Below, one piece after another: positions 9,794 to 20,802 of a DNA stretch of 64,000 nucleotides. The position numbers and the translations under genes are program-made. The first letter of the stretch is position 1; each line of letters opens with the position of its first letter. Origin of the DNA: Physcia stellaris (lineage: Eukaryota > Ascomycota > Lecanoromycetes > Caliciales > Physciaceae). The notes below the pieces were generated by a model. It saw only the letters and a program-made list of their open reading frames with translations, ran no database searches and had not been told where the DNA came from. The stretch spans positions 310,001 through 374,000 of the forward strand of contig JABSSW010000031.1 of the NCBI GenBank assembly GCA_018902385.1, written 5' to 3'.

Positions 9794-11632
9794 TTACTCC
9801 TTATCTTTAGCATCAACAATAACCCGCAAGCCTTTCGACTCCCGACTCGGCAGGGCATTAAATCCATCAACTGTAATCTTCACGTCTCGCTCGAACACAA
9901 CGCCCTGTAGTCTCATGCGGTCACCAAAACGCCGCACTACAGCTGCAACAGTCAGATACAGCTCGGCCCACGCTAGGTTGAGACCTAGACAGATGCGACT
10001 GCCACCACCAAAGACGACTAAGGACTTCCGGCGGTGACGAACTTCAGGCGCATCCAGAGGAAGCCAGCGTTCGGGTATAAAGCTGTGAGGATCAGGGAAA
10101 ATCTCGGGATTCTCGAGAATGTCCATTGGAGTCATACTGACGGCGACACCTCGGGGAATTATCAAATCACCGTACCGGAAAGACACGTCTGGAGAGACAC
10201 GGGCAAGTGGATGGGGTACGCTTTTACTCAAGCGAAGTCCCTCGTGTATCACAGCCGTCAAGTAAGGGAGCTTCTCAAGCTCTGTAACCGGAGGTAGGAT
10301 AGCAGGGTCTGGAATTACCCCAAGGAGCTCTTGGCGGAGCCGAGCTAGACAAGTCGCATTGGTAAGGAGATAATAAGTTGTATTATCAAGGGCATTGGCC
10401 GTGGTTAGAGAGCCGGCGCCCATCAAAGTCTGCGCCTCTTCGCTCAGACGTGGAATAGTCTTCTCGTGCAGTGGCACGTCAGCATCAAGCATGGCGTCAA
10501 AAATCGTGGGGGCGCCACTGGGTGGTTTCTCGCCTCGCGCATGTCGGTCTACTACGGCTTGAACCTGCTGGACAAATTCCAGTTGGCGTTGCCTCGCTTC
10601 CAGTAAACCATCTGTGGTCGCTTGTGAAGTCAACTTGGGTAGACGGCCAGCGATCTGAACAATCCACGGAAATTGTCGAACAAGATGAACGGTGCGGCTT
10701 GCAGATACCATGGTCTCATGCCACGCTCGTGCAAATACTTTGAGCTCCAAGCAATCGTACGAAAAGCCAAAGCATACGCGAGAGATAATGTCAACTGTGA
10801 GCGCCACGAAGGCGTGCGTAAGCGATACTACTTCATAGGTGCTGCAGGATGCTTCGAGTCGAGCACAAAGCCGATTCACCTTGCGTACTATGAGCGGCTC
10901 CAGATTCCGAATGGAAGCCTTCGAAAAGAACAAGCCTAGTTGGTTTCGTCGCTCCTTGTGCAGGTCGTGTTCGATGGTCTTGAATGTAGAGTTTCGAGTC
11001 CAGCTTAAAAATCAAACAAGTAAGCAAGAACGTGAAATGATGGCTTTCATGAAGGGTGGGTGTTCATACGATTGTCTCACGAGCCACATAGACTTGTTTG
11101 TCCGCCTCTTTGCCGAGTTGACGTACAAAACGTCGAAGAACTCTGGGTCGTTGCAATGCACTTCATGGGGGTTGATGCGAACGAAAGGACCTAATTTGTA
11201 CCGTTCAGAAGGATATAGAATCAGATGGTCGTAGCGTTGCATACCATACTTGTCATGCAAGTCTTGAATCTTCCATGTGTATTGGCCCTCTTGCCAGACA
11301 TCGTAATAGAATTCGTAGAGAAAGGTAAGTGCAGCTAGCTTTGGTCCTGGGAAACCGGCAATAGGAGAAAGGTAAAGGCGGTATATTATCAAGGTCCCAA
11401 GACCCAGCAAGATGCAGCCTCCCAGAACTACACCTGAAGTACTTGAGGCCGGGAACGCCTTGGCAAGAAAAACTCCGAGTGAGCCTGCAGAAGTCATAAC
11501 GACTTTATTCAGGTTTCCAATAGATCGAGGAGACTCAAAAATCCAACTATCAATCTCTGCTGGGAGTCTCTTTCTCACAGCTCCCTTGAGGTGTTGAGGT
11601 CGCTCTGGTCGGACTTGTGGTGATGCAGACAC
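9794..11632 (-). CDS. Cytochrome P450 monooxygenase
   Basis: Two exons (11632-11070 and 11003-9794, 66-nt intron with GTATGA donor) give 590 residues. A membrane anchor (VVLGGCILLGLGTLIIYRLY, about 69-88) is followed by the proline-rich hinge GFPGPK, the EHDLHKERR segment, an I-helix GAGSLTTA near residue 387, EGLR of the ExxR motif, PERW, and the heme loop FGGGSRICLG with Cys526 as thiolate ligand. It should be an ER-bound heme monooxygenase using NADPH-P450 reductase. The EHDLHKERR...FFSKAS region resembles fungal P450s of the trichodiene-oxygenase/benzoate-hydroxylase-like superclade, but the substrate is unknown. Odd point: the I-helix has Leu where Asp or Glu normally precedes the Thr pair. 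The N-terminus is about 40 residues longer than usual, so Met46 may be the true start. The convergent MFS gene could export or import its substrate. Confidence 0.92.
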
Positions 11633-12179
11633 CAGGATGGTCGCTTTTGTCTAAACGGATTAGTAATGATAACAACGCATCTCGCTGAGTCAAAATATGC
11701 TGCACGGCAAATGCTGCATCCTTCATGCATGTTCAATGGCGGGGTCGATGATAAAATGGTGGGTGACCGCGAACCGTCCAACCTATGCTCCCCACCCTCC
11801 ATCCTCGTGAAAGGGAATCCGCAAGGCCGCTAGGTACTGACAGCTCATACCATACCATGATTCCGTCCTGCAGGATGTCCTGGAGTCGTATGGTTGAGAG
11901 TTATAACGCGTAGGATGTTGCTTCTCTAGCGAGTCTTGATGAGCAGATGAATAAACACGCTAGTCAAAAATGACATAGCTCCTATTTCTCGGGCCGAGAG
12001 ATCCTACGAGTAAAAAAAGAAGAGAAAGGATAGCGAATAAGAGACAGTATAGCACGAGCGTCAGATCATTATTGATATGTGAAACTGTAACACAAATTCA
12101 ACGTAAATGAAAACTCGATGTCGAAAAACATTGAATTGAATTCTAGATTTTTTTTTTTTTGAAACAAATATCGATGTTC
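11633..12179. other. Intergenic stretch between P450 promoter and copia element
   Basis: Upstream region of the P450 gene. From about 12060 the base composition turns AT-rich, so the mutated zone extends roughly 100 bp outside the left LTR of the copia element. The last five bases (12175-12179, TGTTC) are the target-site copy of that element. Confidence 0.7.
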
Positions 12180-12323
12180 TGTAAAATTTCTGAATAGATA
12201 AATCATTGATTGCATGTTGTTCTATGAAATGTTATTTTACATGATTTTTAACATTTAATGTCATTGAAATGCGCATTAATTATTAAGTTTTTGACGATTT
12301 TTGATTGATCATTTAGTTTTACA
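12180..12323 (-). repeat. Left LTR (3' LTR) of copia element D, strongly mutated
   Basis: 144 bp, TG...ACA. Aligned with the right LTR it differs at 18 positions, all transitions and no gaps; in 17 of them this copy carries the T or A. Confidence 0.93.
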
Positions 12324-12828
12324 CATTTTTTAAAAAAAAATATTTGATATTTCGTTTTATTTTTGATGTTTTATTCATTTTTCGATGCGATTCATGATGC
12401 GATTTATTCGATTTTTGATTGATCGAATTCGTCGTTTTTTTTCGATTTTGATATCGAAATAAATTTTAAATCAATCAATTTCACGAATGTTTTTGCTTTT
12501 GAAATGATAAAGTTTTGATGAAATCGTCGATCAAAATGTTCGTTGTAAAAATTCATTGAATGTTGATCGTGTTTTTTTGCATTTTTTGACGAAATCAATG
12601 ACGATGTATATCGACATGACGTAATTTAATGATTAATTTGATCGTTAACATGATAAACGTTCGTATAATTTGACGATTATCGCATTGAATGTGAATGAAT
12701 TTTTTCATGTTCATTTGTATTGATTTAAAAAAACGATTTCATCATATTTTGATGTTGATCGTCATTGACATAATCAACAATTCGATTTCGATGAAATTGA
12801 TGATAATTGTTTTTTGTTTTGTGATTTT

Positions 12829-13221
12829 TCAATCGATAAAATCGTCGAAAAACATGAAACAATATTCATTTGAATTTTGACGAATGTTTAAATCGTTTGC
12901 GAATGACGCATTTGACGAATTTAAAAAAATAATGATTGTATAATTTGTTTGATTTTTGTAAACAATGACGTAATATTTGATGTGTGTCAGATATTTTAAC
13001 GTTCGAATCGTTTGTTTCGCATGATGTTTAAATGAATTCGTAAAATATTCAAATAATAACGAAATTGCAACGATTACATTTGATCGAATTGTTGTTGCAA
13101 CGAAATTGATTGAATCGATTTTCTGTTGATATTTGTGAATTTTCTGTGAAATAATATTATTTTCATTTTTTATCATCGAAATATAATTGATTATAAATAA
13201 TTTTGATTTTTTTTTGTTCAT
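12829..13221 (-). pseudogene. Copia RNase H and C-terminal Pol relic
   Basis: This frame keeps the copia RNase H signature in damaged form: a SINFVATTIRSNV segment, then LKYLTHIKYYVIVY, then NASFANDLNIRQNSNEYCF, corresponding to the family's D-A-S-x-A-D-D...R-x-S-x-x-G-Y core. Catalytic acidic residues are partly replaced by Asn, as G-to-A change predicts. It is the 3' end of the element's coding region, about 500 bp inside the left LTR. Confidence 0.75.
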
Positions 13222-13729
13222 ATTGATATTGAATTTATTAATAAATTTGTCGATATAATTGTTTTGACAAAATAACGTTGTTTGTTGCTTTTTATCGCGT
13301 GTAATACGAATATTGAAAAATCATTCGATTTCGTTCATCTTTTTCATTTCGTAAATTTCGAAAAGTTTTTTTTCGAAAACGTCGATTTGCTTGAAATATT
13401 GAAAATAATACATGATTGTTATATCGTTCACGAAAAAAAATAAAATCATATAATCACACATGAATAAACACTCGATGTTTGATATTTGTTTTAAATTTAA
13501 ATTGTTGAAAATGATCGATAAATGACGATATCATAACGTTAAAAATTGTTTCAATTCATAGAATGTTTTCAATAAAAAAAATAATACATTGTTTGTTTTT
13601 TTTCAATCGTCAAACGATTTGCAATAAATGAATTCGTCGATATCGTTATTTGCGAATGCGTTGATTGCGTTATATTGACGAATATTCAAATCGAAAATTG
13701 TAATTATGATTATTAATGTTCGAAAAATT

Positions 13730-14100
13730 TTAATAATTAATATAATTGCGTAAACATTTTGTTCGATTTATTGAAAATTTTTTCGAACACACAATCGAAT
13801 TTTGTGCTTTATCAAATATTTTTCGTTGTCGAATTTGTATTTGAATATTCATGTGATAAATATAGAAATTTTTTTTGTTTGTTTGACATGATTTCATGAA
13901 ATTTTTTTTCAAATTTGTTTTAATTGTAATGTTTTGATTTTCACGTCAATAATTCGTAAAAAGTCGACGATTTCAAAATGTTTAAACATTTGATAATAAA
14001 AACGTGATTCGACGAAAAAATTGTCACGATGCGATTTTTTTTTTCGTGAATGAAATAATAAATGTTTCATAAAATGAACGCATTTTTTTTGCGAATGCAT
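13730..14100 (-). pseudogene. Copia reverse transcriptase relic
   Basis: Two short overlapping minus frames. The upstream one contains a FLRIIDVKIKTLQ segment that resembles the copia reverse-transcriptase entry (acidic helix before the N-T-W motif). Catalytic YxDD was not found in an open frame; the region is too decayed to delimit the domain. Confidence 0.45.
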
Positions 14101-15868
14101 TTTTTAAAACGATGTAATAATTAAAATTTCGAAACGAATTTGATTTGCGAATGCGAATGAATTTTTCAAATTGAATATTGATTTCGTCAATCGTTGTTTT
14201 CGTTCAATGTTTCGGATTTTTTTCTTTCAACGACGATGCAAACGAGAATAATTTTTTTATTGTTTTTGCAACGACAAATGACGAGAAATTTTCTGTAACG
14301 ACAAATGACGAAAAATACGAAAAATCAAACGTATTTGACGTGTTTTCATTTTTTGACGAAAATGAAACAATTGAAAATAAATATTCTGATTCAAAATCGT
14401 TTTCAATCGTTTGTTTGTGAAATTTCTTTGCATCGCGATCGATAATAAAATTTGTAAATGTTAATTTTCATACATTTTCGTCGTTGTCTGATTCGATGTT
14501 CATTATTTTCGTGAAATCGCTTTGCGATATGTCAAACGTATCGTTAATCAAAAAAAATTCGTTAACGAATTGAATTAAATTTAATTCGTTAAAACGATAA
14601 CGTGAATTTTCGTTGAATGTGACATCACGTGTACGTATAACTTTTCGTTAATTAAAAATTCAAATTAAAAAAATGTTGATGCTGTCATATTTTACGAGAA
14701 AATCGATGTGTGTTTTGATTTTCATCTTTTTCTTTTTCGAAATATTTTTATTCAGAAAGTATGTTTTTGTTTCATATTGAACGATGTGAACAAAATTCGA
14801 TTTTTTGTCGATAATCTTTTCGAACGATGTTTTTCATTCATGTTTTTTGAAAAATGTACGATTTATTATGTAATCAGCGATTTCATTGATTCACGATCAT
14901 AAATAAACAAATAAATTTATTTCGAATTTCATTGTTCGTGATTTGATCAACAATATGTCATTTAATCGTTCGTTGTGTTCGTTTTGTGTTGAAATATCAA
15001 CGATCGAAAATTCAAATGTAATGTTTTTGAATGTGCAATAATTATTTTATTGAATGTTTAACGCACGTTTGTCGTCAAAACGTACAAATATTATTTTATC
15101 GTTGTATTTGATTTCGATGATGTGAATAATTCGAATAAATATTTTCGTAATTTGTTTTTTATTTTCGTGCGTGTATATCATGTGAAAATCGATTTCGAAA
15201 CATGTTACGTGCGATATTTATTTGTGTTTGTTCAAAATCGTTGTCATATCGATGAGATCGTATGTAATACGATAAAACGATTTGTTCGAAATTTTTGATT
15301 TTACAGAAAATTTGAATACAATTCGATGTGTTTTGAAAAATGCACATTTTTCGCATTTGTTAATTAATGACATTTTATTTTTGTTGATGAATTTCATTTT
15401 TTCAATTAGTTTTTGTAAATGTTGTATGACGTCATTATTCGCATGAACGAAAAATTGATATCATTTTAAAATAAATTTTTGTCGCACGATGATTGCGAAA
15501 ATGTTCATTTTTTCAAATTTATTATTTTCGAAAACGTAATGTGTTTTCATTCGTGACACGAAAACGATCGATGTATCGTTTTTGTGCAAATGTTTATAAA
15601 TTGTATCAAAATGCAATTTTTTGTTTGCGAAAATGCTTTTTGCGACGATATTGATCATGAAATTTGATACGTAATTGACGTTTAAAAATTTTATTGATTT
15701 TTTTTTGTGAACGTATCGATGTTAATACGCATTCGATCATATGTCAAAATAAAAAATGATTTCATGTCGAACATAATTTTCGATTCGTTTGTGCAATTTC
15801 GTTTTTTTTTGAAAACGTTGTTTTATCGTGTTGTTAATCACGTGAATGTCGAAATCGTAATTTATAAT

Positions 15869-16495
15869 TCACGACGAACGAAAAAAATAATTTGACGAAA
15901 ACGAATCGTTTGTAAACGACTTTATGACATTGACGTGAATAACGACAAAAAATTTTATTTCGATTTTTTTGTTTTTGTTATTATCGTTTTTTTTCTGACG
16001 TTTTTCGTCAATTCGTTTGATGTTCTGTTTTATTTGTTTTTTTTTTGAATTTTTTTTCGTTTTTTTTATTTTAGTCACGATTTTTGATTTTAATTTGAAA
16101 TCATTTAAACGTATGTTTTCGTTAATATAAAAACAATCGTCGTAAAAATGTTTTTTTTCGCAATAACAAAAATTTCGAAATTGATTTTGATTTCGAAATG
16201 ACGAAATGTCAAAAAAATTTCGATGATTTGTGTGTTCGCATTCGTCAATTGCGAATATCGAATTGAATATCGTTTTTTTTTTCGAATTTTCTTTCATGCG
16301 CATGTGATGACGAAAAATCTCGATAAAAATAAAAAACGTTGTTTCGTAATTCGTTACGATGTTTAATTGAAATAATTGTATTTCAACGAAAATAAATGCG
16401 ATTTTGTCGATTGCGTGTAAAAAATCACGATACGTTCGTTTGTTATCGATAATTTCAACAATTTTCGTTTGTTTAACGAAAATCAACATTTTCAA
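15869..16495 (-). pseudogene. Copia Gag relic with zinc knuckle
   Basis: A 208-residue open stretch with the knuckle C-Y-C-E-K-K-H-F-Y-D-D-C (C-x-C-x4-H-x4-C), the form used by fungal Ty1/copia Gag proteins to bind RNA, followed by a Lys-rich tail. Upstream helices (TYRDFLHAIDKIAF) look like the capsid region. It lies near the right, 5' end of the minus-oriented element, as expected. The N-terminal part of Gag is interrupted between about 16500 and 17000. Confidence 0.7.
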
Positions 16496-17176
16496 ATAAT
16501 CGTTTATTCAGACATCGATGTTTTGACGATTGAATGAATTTTTGATCAAACGATTGTATTTTTGTTTCAATTTCAAATTTTTGATCGAATCGATGAATGC
16601 AAAACGTATTTTGAAAACACGAAAAACGATTTATGAATGAATTTCAACGATTTGAATGAAATTGAAATTTGTAATCGTTATTGTATCGTAAATGTGATCG
16701 ATTATTTTTGTCATGAAATTTTTTTGTTTTTTTCAATTTTGAAATTTTTTTTTGTATTTCGACGACGCGATTTTGTATCGAACATGTTTTTCGTTGAAAT
16801 TCACATTTTGTTGTGCATCAAAATTGAATTTTACGAATTCAAATTTGTTCGTTGATCGAATATTTTTGAATAAATCGATAAAATTTCAAATCGAATATTT
16901 TGTGATTTTGATTCGTACGATCGAAAATCACGCGTTTCAATTTTTGAAAAAATTCAATTTGAATTTTCGTTTCGTATTCGTCATCGTGCTGAACGAACGA
17001 ATAAAAAAAAAAAAAATTGATTGTTGTTGATTGTAAAAAAATGTAAACAAAAAAATGTTTTCGCGATGTTTTGATTTTTCGTGTTAATTTGTCGAAACAA
17101 TCGAATGTTGAAAATATTGATAATCAAATAAATCACGTATTGAATGCAATAATTAAACGTGATTCGAATTCATAAT

Positions 17177-17320
17177 TGTAAAATTTCTGAATAGATAAAT
17201 CATTGATTGCATGTTGTTTTATGAAGTGCTATTTTACATGATTTCTAGCATCTAATGTCATTGGAATGCGCACTAGTTACTAAGCTCTTGGCGATCTCTG
17301 ATTGGTCATCTAGTTCTACA
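17177..17320 (-). repeat. Right LTR (5' LTR) of copia element D, almost unmutated
   Basis: 144 bp, same ends as the left copy. It keeps C or G at 17 of the 18 differing sites, so the mutation zone stops inside or just before this LTR. It is followed by the target duplication TGTTC and then ordinary GC-balanced DNA. Confidence 0.93.
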
Positions 17321-17705
17321 TGTTCCTTCCTTCTTTTACCCATCTCTTTGTTCTTCGGGAGTCGAGCTTTTGACAGTATAATTCCTTTCTTTGAGCAAGA
17401 TGATAGACGTATTTCCTATTTCGTCAGTAAGAATGGACCATGATTCTCTGCAAGATGTTCGATGCGGGATAGATGAAAATACCTACGGTGCTGATGGGGA
17501 GTCTTCTGAATGAATGTTATCTACACTGTTTCTCCATCAATATTTTCCCGCAAGGCTTAAGCAAAACCCCCAGGCCATTTGAACAATCAACCAATCACTC
17601 AAGCACGTTATTCGGATCCACGCGAGAAGTCACATGTGGAAAAAAAGAAAGAAAGAAAGAACGATTACCATTGAGTAGAATATTAGACAGTCAACAAAAC
17701 GACAT
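17321..17705. other. Intergenic stretch right of the copia element
   Basis: Begins with the target-site copy TGTTC. GC content returns to normal at once. Otherwise only the 3' flank of the minus-strand gene at 17706 and an AAAG-rich run at about 17640-17660. Confidence 0.6.
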
Positions 17706-20234
17706 CTACCACCTCCCATCGTGCGACCTTCTAATCTCTCGGAACGCCTCCGAGGCAACCTTTATGCCAAGGAGTTCCATAATGGCCTTCTCCTCTTCTC
17801 TCAATCTGAGCTTCTCCTCCTTGCTCATCTCCTCATCCGTTTGAGGCTTCCATAGTTGGGTGTAGTATGCGTCTAAGCTTAAGGACTCAAGGCGAGGAAC
17901 GTCATCCAGCAACTCGCTCTCTTCCTTTCGTAGCTTCTTCTGGGCGTTTCTGGCAAGATCATCCCTCTCCTTGATGCGTTGATTGTATGCTGCTAAGTCG
18001 TCTCCCGTCGTTGCGCCCTCTGTACAGTCGTACAGTATCTCATCGTCGACATTGTCGAACTTAGGTTGCATCTTGTAAACATTAGAGTGTTTCTAAAGGT
18101 TGACGGTGTGCTCACCATGTACCTTTGAGTTCCCGTTCCCAACATCAAATCGCGGGCTATCGGCATCGGACTGCCCGTCAGAGGTTGCTGACACCTCAAT
18201 ATCGGACACCCTGCTCTCCCAGAAGGTTTGCACTGCCCACCACTTCCTCCAGCCCTTCTTTTGAGGGTCATGGTCGTGTTCATGGCTCTTTTGGTATTTT
18301 CGGAGCCCGAGACGGTATTGGTGGACCATGTTTACATCATCCATGATGCCACACCCGGTCATGATTCGGCAGGTGGCGTTGAGGACCTCCGGCGGCACGA
18401 CGGTGTCCTCGAAGAGTATTTTAGTATCCAGGATACCGTTGTAAATGAAGGAGTCCTTTGTTGGCGTCCGCTTCACCGACTGCTTGGGATCTTCTGGCTT
18501 GGTCGGTTCTTCCAGTTGCTGGGGCTCTTCCAGCACTTTCGACACATCAGCTCCGACATCGTCGTCAGTATGCTCCGCCTCGTCATCGGTGACTTTTGTC
18601 CGCTTGTGCGGCTTCTCAGGAACATTCTGCGCGTTCACATCGTCATCATTCCAGACGGTAGGCTCCTCGCGCTTCCGCTTCTTCGATTCTGCCTCTGCTG
18701 TGCCGCCAACTGGAATGGCGTGTGCAGACTTCTGAGGTTTCTTGCCCTTCAACGACGCCTTTGGCCGGACAACAGTTGCTTGCTGCGGGGTTTCTAAATC
18801 CGTATCAGCAACAGAAGCATCACTGGTTACAGCGCTCTTGCGATTCTTACCATTGCCAGGGGCATTTGAGGTATCGATATCTGTACCCTCCGGCTCAGAC
18901 TCTGCTTCCGGATCAACCATCTTGGGATCCACGTTAGCAGCGCTCTGGAGGCTCTTGCTCTTCAGGGATGCTTGTGGTTGGCGTACATCTGACTTCGGCG
19001 TACCAATCAGACCATCAACATCGGGTGCGCCTAGTGTAGGGCCGTCCAGATCATGGCCATCGTCCATGTCTTGATCAGGACTACCACGGTTCTCAAGGTC
19101 GGCTGCCTCTTGAACCGGAGGACCCGAGAGCTGACCCACAGTTTCGGGGCCAGCATCCTTGGTCTTCTGCCGCTTCATCGATATAGGCTTCTCGTGTTCA
19201 TCATCTGCGTCGTTGCTATCCTCGGTCCTCCGACGCTTCTTACTATCCCCGGCCTTGATGGCTGCCACCAAGTCTTCGTTCGAGGGGGCAGGAGTAGGCG
19301 AAGAGCTCCCACGACGGTTCTGGCCAGCCCCAGAAGCAGGACTTGTCGACTGTGCTCCGTGCTCCGCAGGACTCGAGGACGAAGAAACCTCCCCAGAGTC
19401 ACCACTAGAAGCCTTGAATGCCATTTCAGCCTCCAAGACACGTGCCACCATTTTCGGCTTATTGGTGCCCTTTGCCGACTCATTCGGATTGAGCGCAGCA
19501 TTTAATCGGGTAAGCAGCACCTTGAGCGCTGGCATCTTAGTATTCACGAGCTCATAGGCTCGATTCTGGAGAGTGGTGTTGGTGCCATCCAGGTCAAACC
19601 CAATGTGGTACAGGAGCAGCCTCGCCGTTTTGATCTGGCGGTTTCCACGCTTGTCCAGGTTACGGTCGTCCAGAGCTTCGTGTAGGCTCTCCACGCTCGT
19701 CATGTTGCGGTTCGTAAGGTCTGAGAACTTGATGCTGCCAATGTAGCTCTCGTCATCTTGAGGGTCCGTGGCATTGGGTCCCGCCTCAGGTTGAACGGGA
19801 CCGATGGAGGCTTCCGAGTCTTCAGGGCTGGAGGACTTGGGTGTTGCGTCAGGTCGGATAGGAGTGCTGGACATAGCTGCCTCCCGAGGAGTGGGTGCTT
19901 TGGCTACCTTCTTAGGCTTCATGGCAACGTTCGGCGTGGAAGACTCTTCAGGGTTTGAAGCCTTAGGTGCAGCCTTCTTTGATTTGGCTACAATGGTGGG
20001 CTTGGTTTGCTCCGTGGGAGTGGGCGGCGTTGGTCCTTCCTGGGTCTTAGGGGTATTGACTGGGGTGAACTTTGAGCCTTCCATTACGTTGTAGCACGAG
20101 TTCCTTGCTACTTGTTCTTTAGAACGGACGAGCTTGATGTTCTGGGGAAGGTAGATAGGTTCTCGAAGATGGATGGTATCAAGATTCTTGACCTTGATAG
20201 TCCTTGGCGAAGTCTTGCTTGATCGATGGAACAT
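17706..20234 (-). CDS. Low-complexity, probably nuclear protein of unknown function
   Basis: Two exons (20234-18123 and 18071-17706; 51-nt intron with GTACAT donor) give 825 residues. Three regions stand out: a Pro/Thr/Ser/Lys-rich N-terminal third; a conserved-looking block at about 165-255 beginning IGSIKFSDLTNRN with a helical RLLLYHIGFDLDG segment; and a C-terminal block starting DSFIYNGILDTKILFED with a Trp-rich GWRKWWAVQTFWESR motif, followed by an acidic coiled-coil-like end (EEMSKEEKLRLREEEK). Basic clusters KKRRR and KKRKREE look like nuclear localisation signals. Long acidic and Ser-rich linkers separate these blocks. I recognise no named domain. Met51 is an alternative start. The promoter side faces the tandem duplication at 20569-20802. 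Confidence 0.75.
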
Positions 20235-20568
20235 ATGTTGCTAAAGGATTTGATGGTTGGTTAAAAGTTGATCTTAGGAGTCTGTTTTGGAGTACTTGAA
20301 GGTTTGAAGATTTTGAGAGTCAAATCCTGATATCCGAGTATTTTGCAGAAGAAGTCTCCAAAGCCCAGCAGGCGCTATTTATCCACCCCACTGATTAAGT
20401 CTTACTCGCACTCGCACTAGCTGCACGTCTTCGTGACACACGTCTGTCAAGCGTGACGCCCACCCCCATTGTGGACACAATGCGATCTCCAACACAAGGC
20501 CTTTGTCCAGACTGAGGGTGATGAGTGTTGCTTGACCTCTTTCTGGCTTTGTCCATCCAAATACATGC

Positions 20569-20802
20569 TTCCGATTGGGTAAAAACAATGACACACCCCC
20601 AGGACAAGACACAGACAATGGAAGATGATGATGAAAATGAGTATCCTCGCGCCTGCGTGTGGAGGTGGACTAGGCGCGCTAGATCTCCGATCGGATAAGG
20701 ACAATGACAATGACACCTCTGGGACAGGACACAGACAATAGAGAATGACGATGAAGATGAGTGTCGCCGCACCTGCGTGTGGAGGTGGACTTAGTCGCGC
20801 TA
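20569..20802. repeat. Two-copy imperfect tandem duplication, unit about 117 bp
   Basis: The block beginning TCCGATTGGGTA near 20570 and ending in the CGCGCTAG word at about 20680 is repeated from about 20686 (TCCGATCGGATA) to 20802. Shared words include GGACA(A/G)GACACAGACAAT and CCTGCGTGTGGAGGTGGACT. The copies differ by many substitutions and small indels and carry no open frame common to both. Confidence 0.65.

Larger units (their letters stand above)
12180..17320 (-). mobile_element. Ty1/copia LTR retrotransposon, complete ends, inactivated by RIP-like mutation (element D)
   Basis: A 5141-bp element bounded by two 144-bp direct LTRs that both begin TG and end CA, flanked by a perfect 5-bp target duplication TGTTC (12175-12179 and 17321-17325). 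The internal region reads on the minus strand: Gag with a C-x-C-x4-H-x4-C knuckle near 16130-16170, then relics of reverse transcriptase and finally RNase H near the left end, which is the copia order. Just inside the right (5') LTR the minus strand reads ATTATGAATTCGAATC, a possible primer-binding site related to the initiator-tRNA anticodon loop (inference); an A-rich tract next to the left LTR is the likely polypurine tract. All frames are broken. Nearly every C is followed by A or G; CT and CC are rare. Confidence 0.93.

Noticed and set aside
12060-17220. AT-rich block as a centromere fragment or mitochondrial insertion
   Set aside because: LTRs, target duplication and copia protein relics explain it fully.
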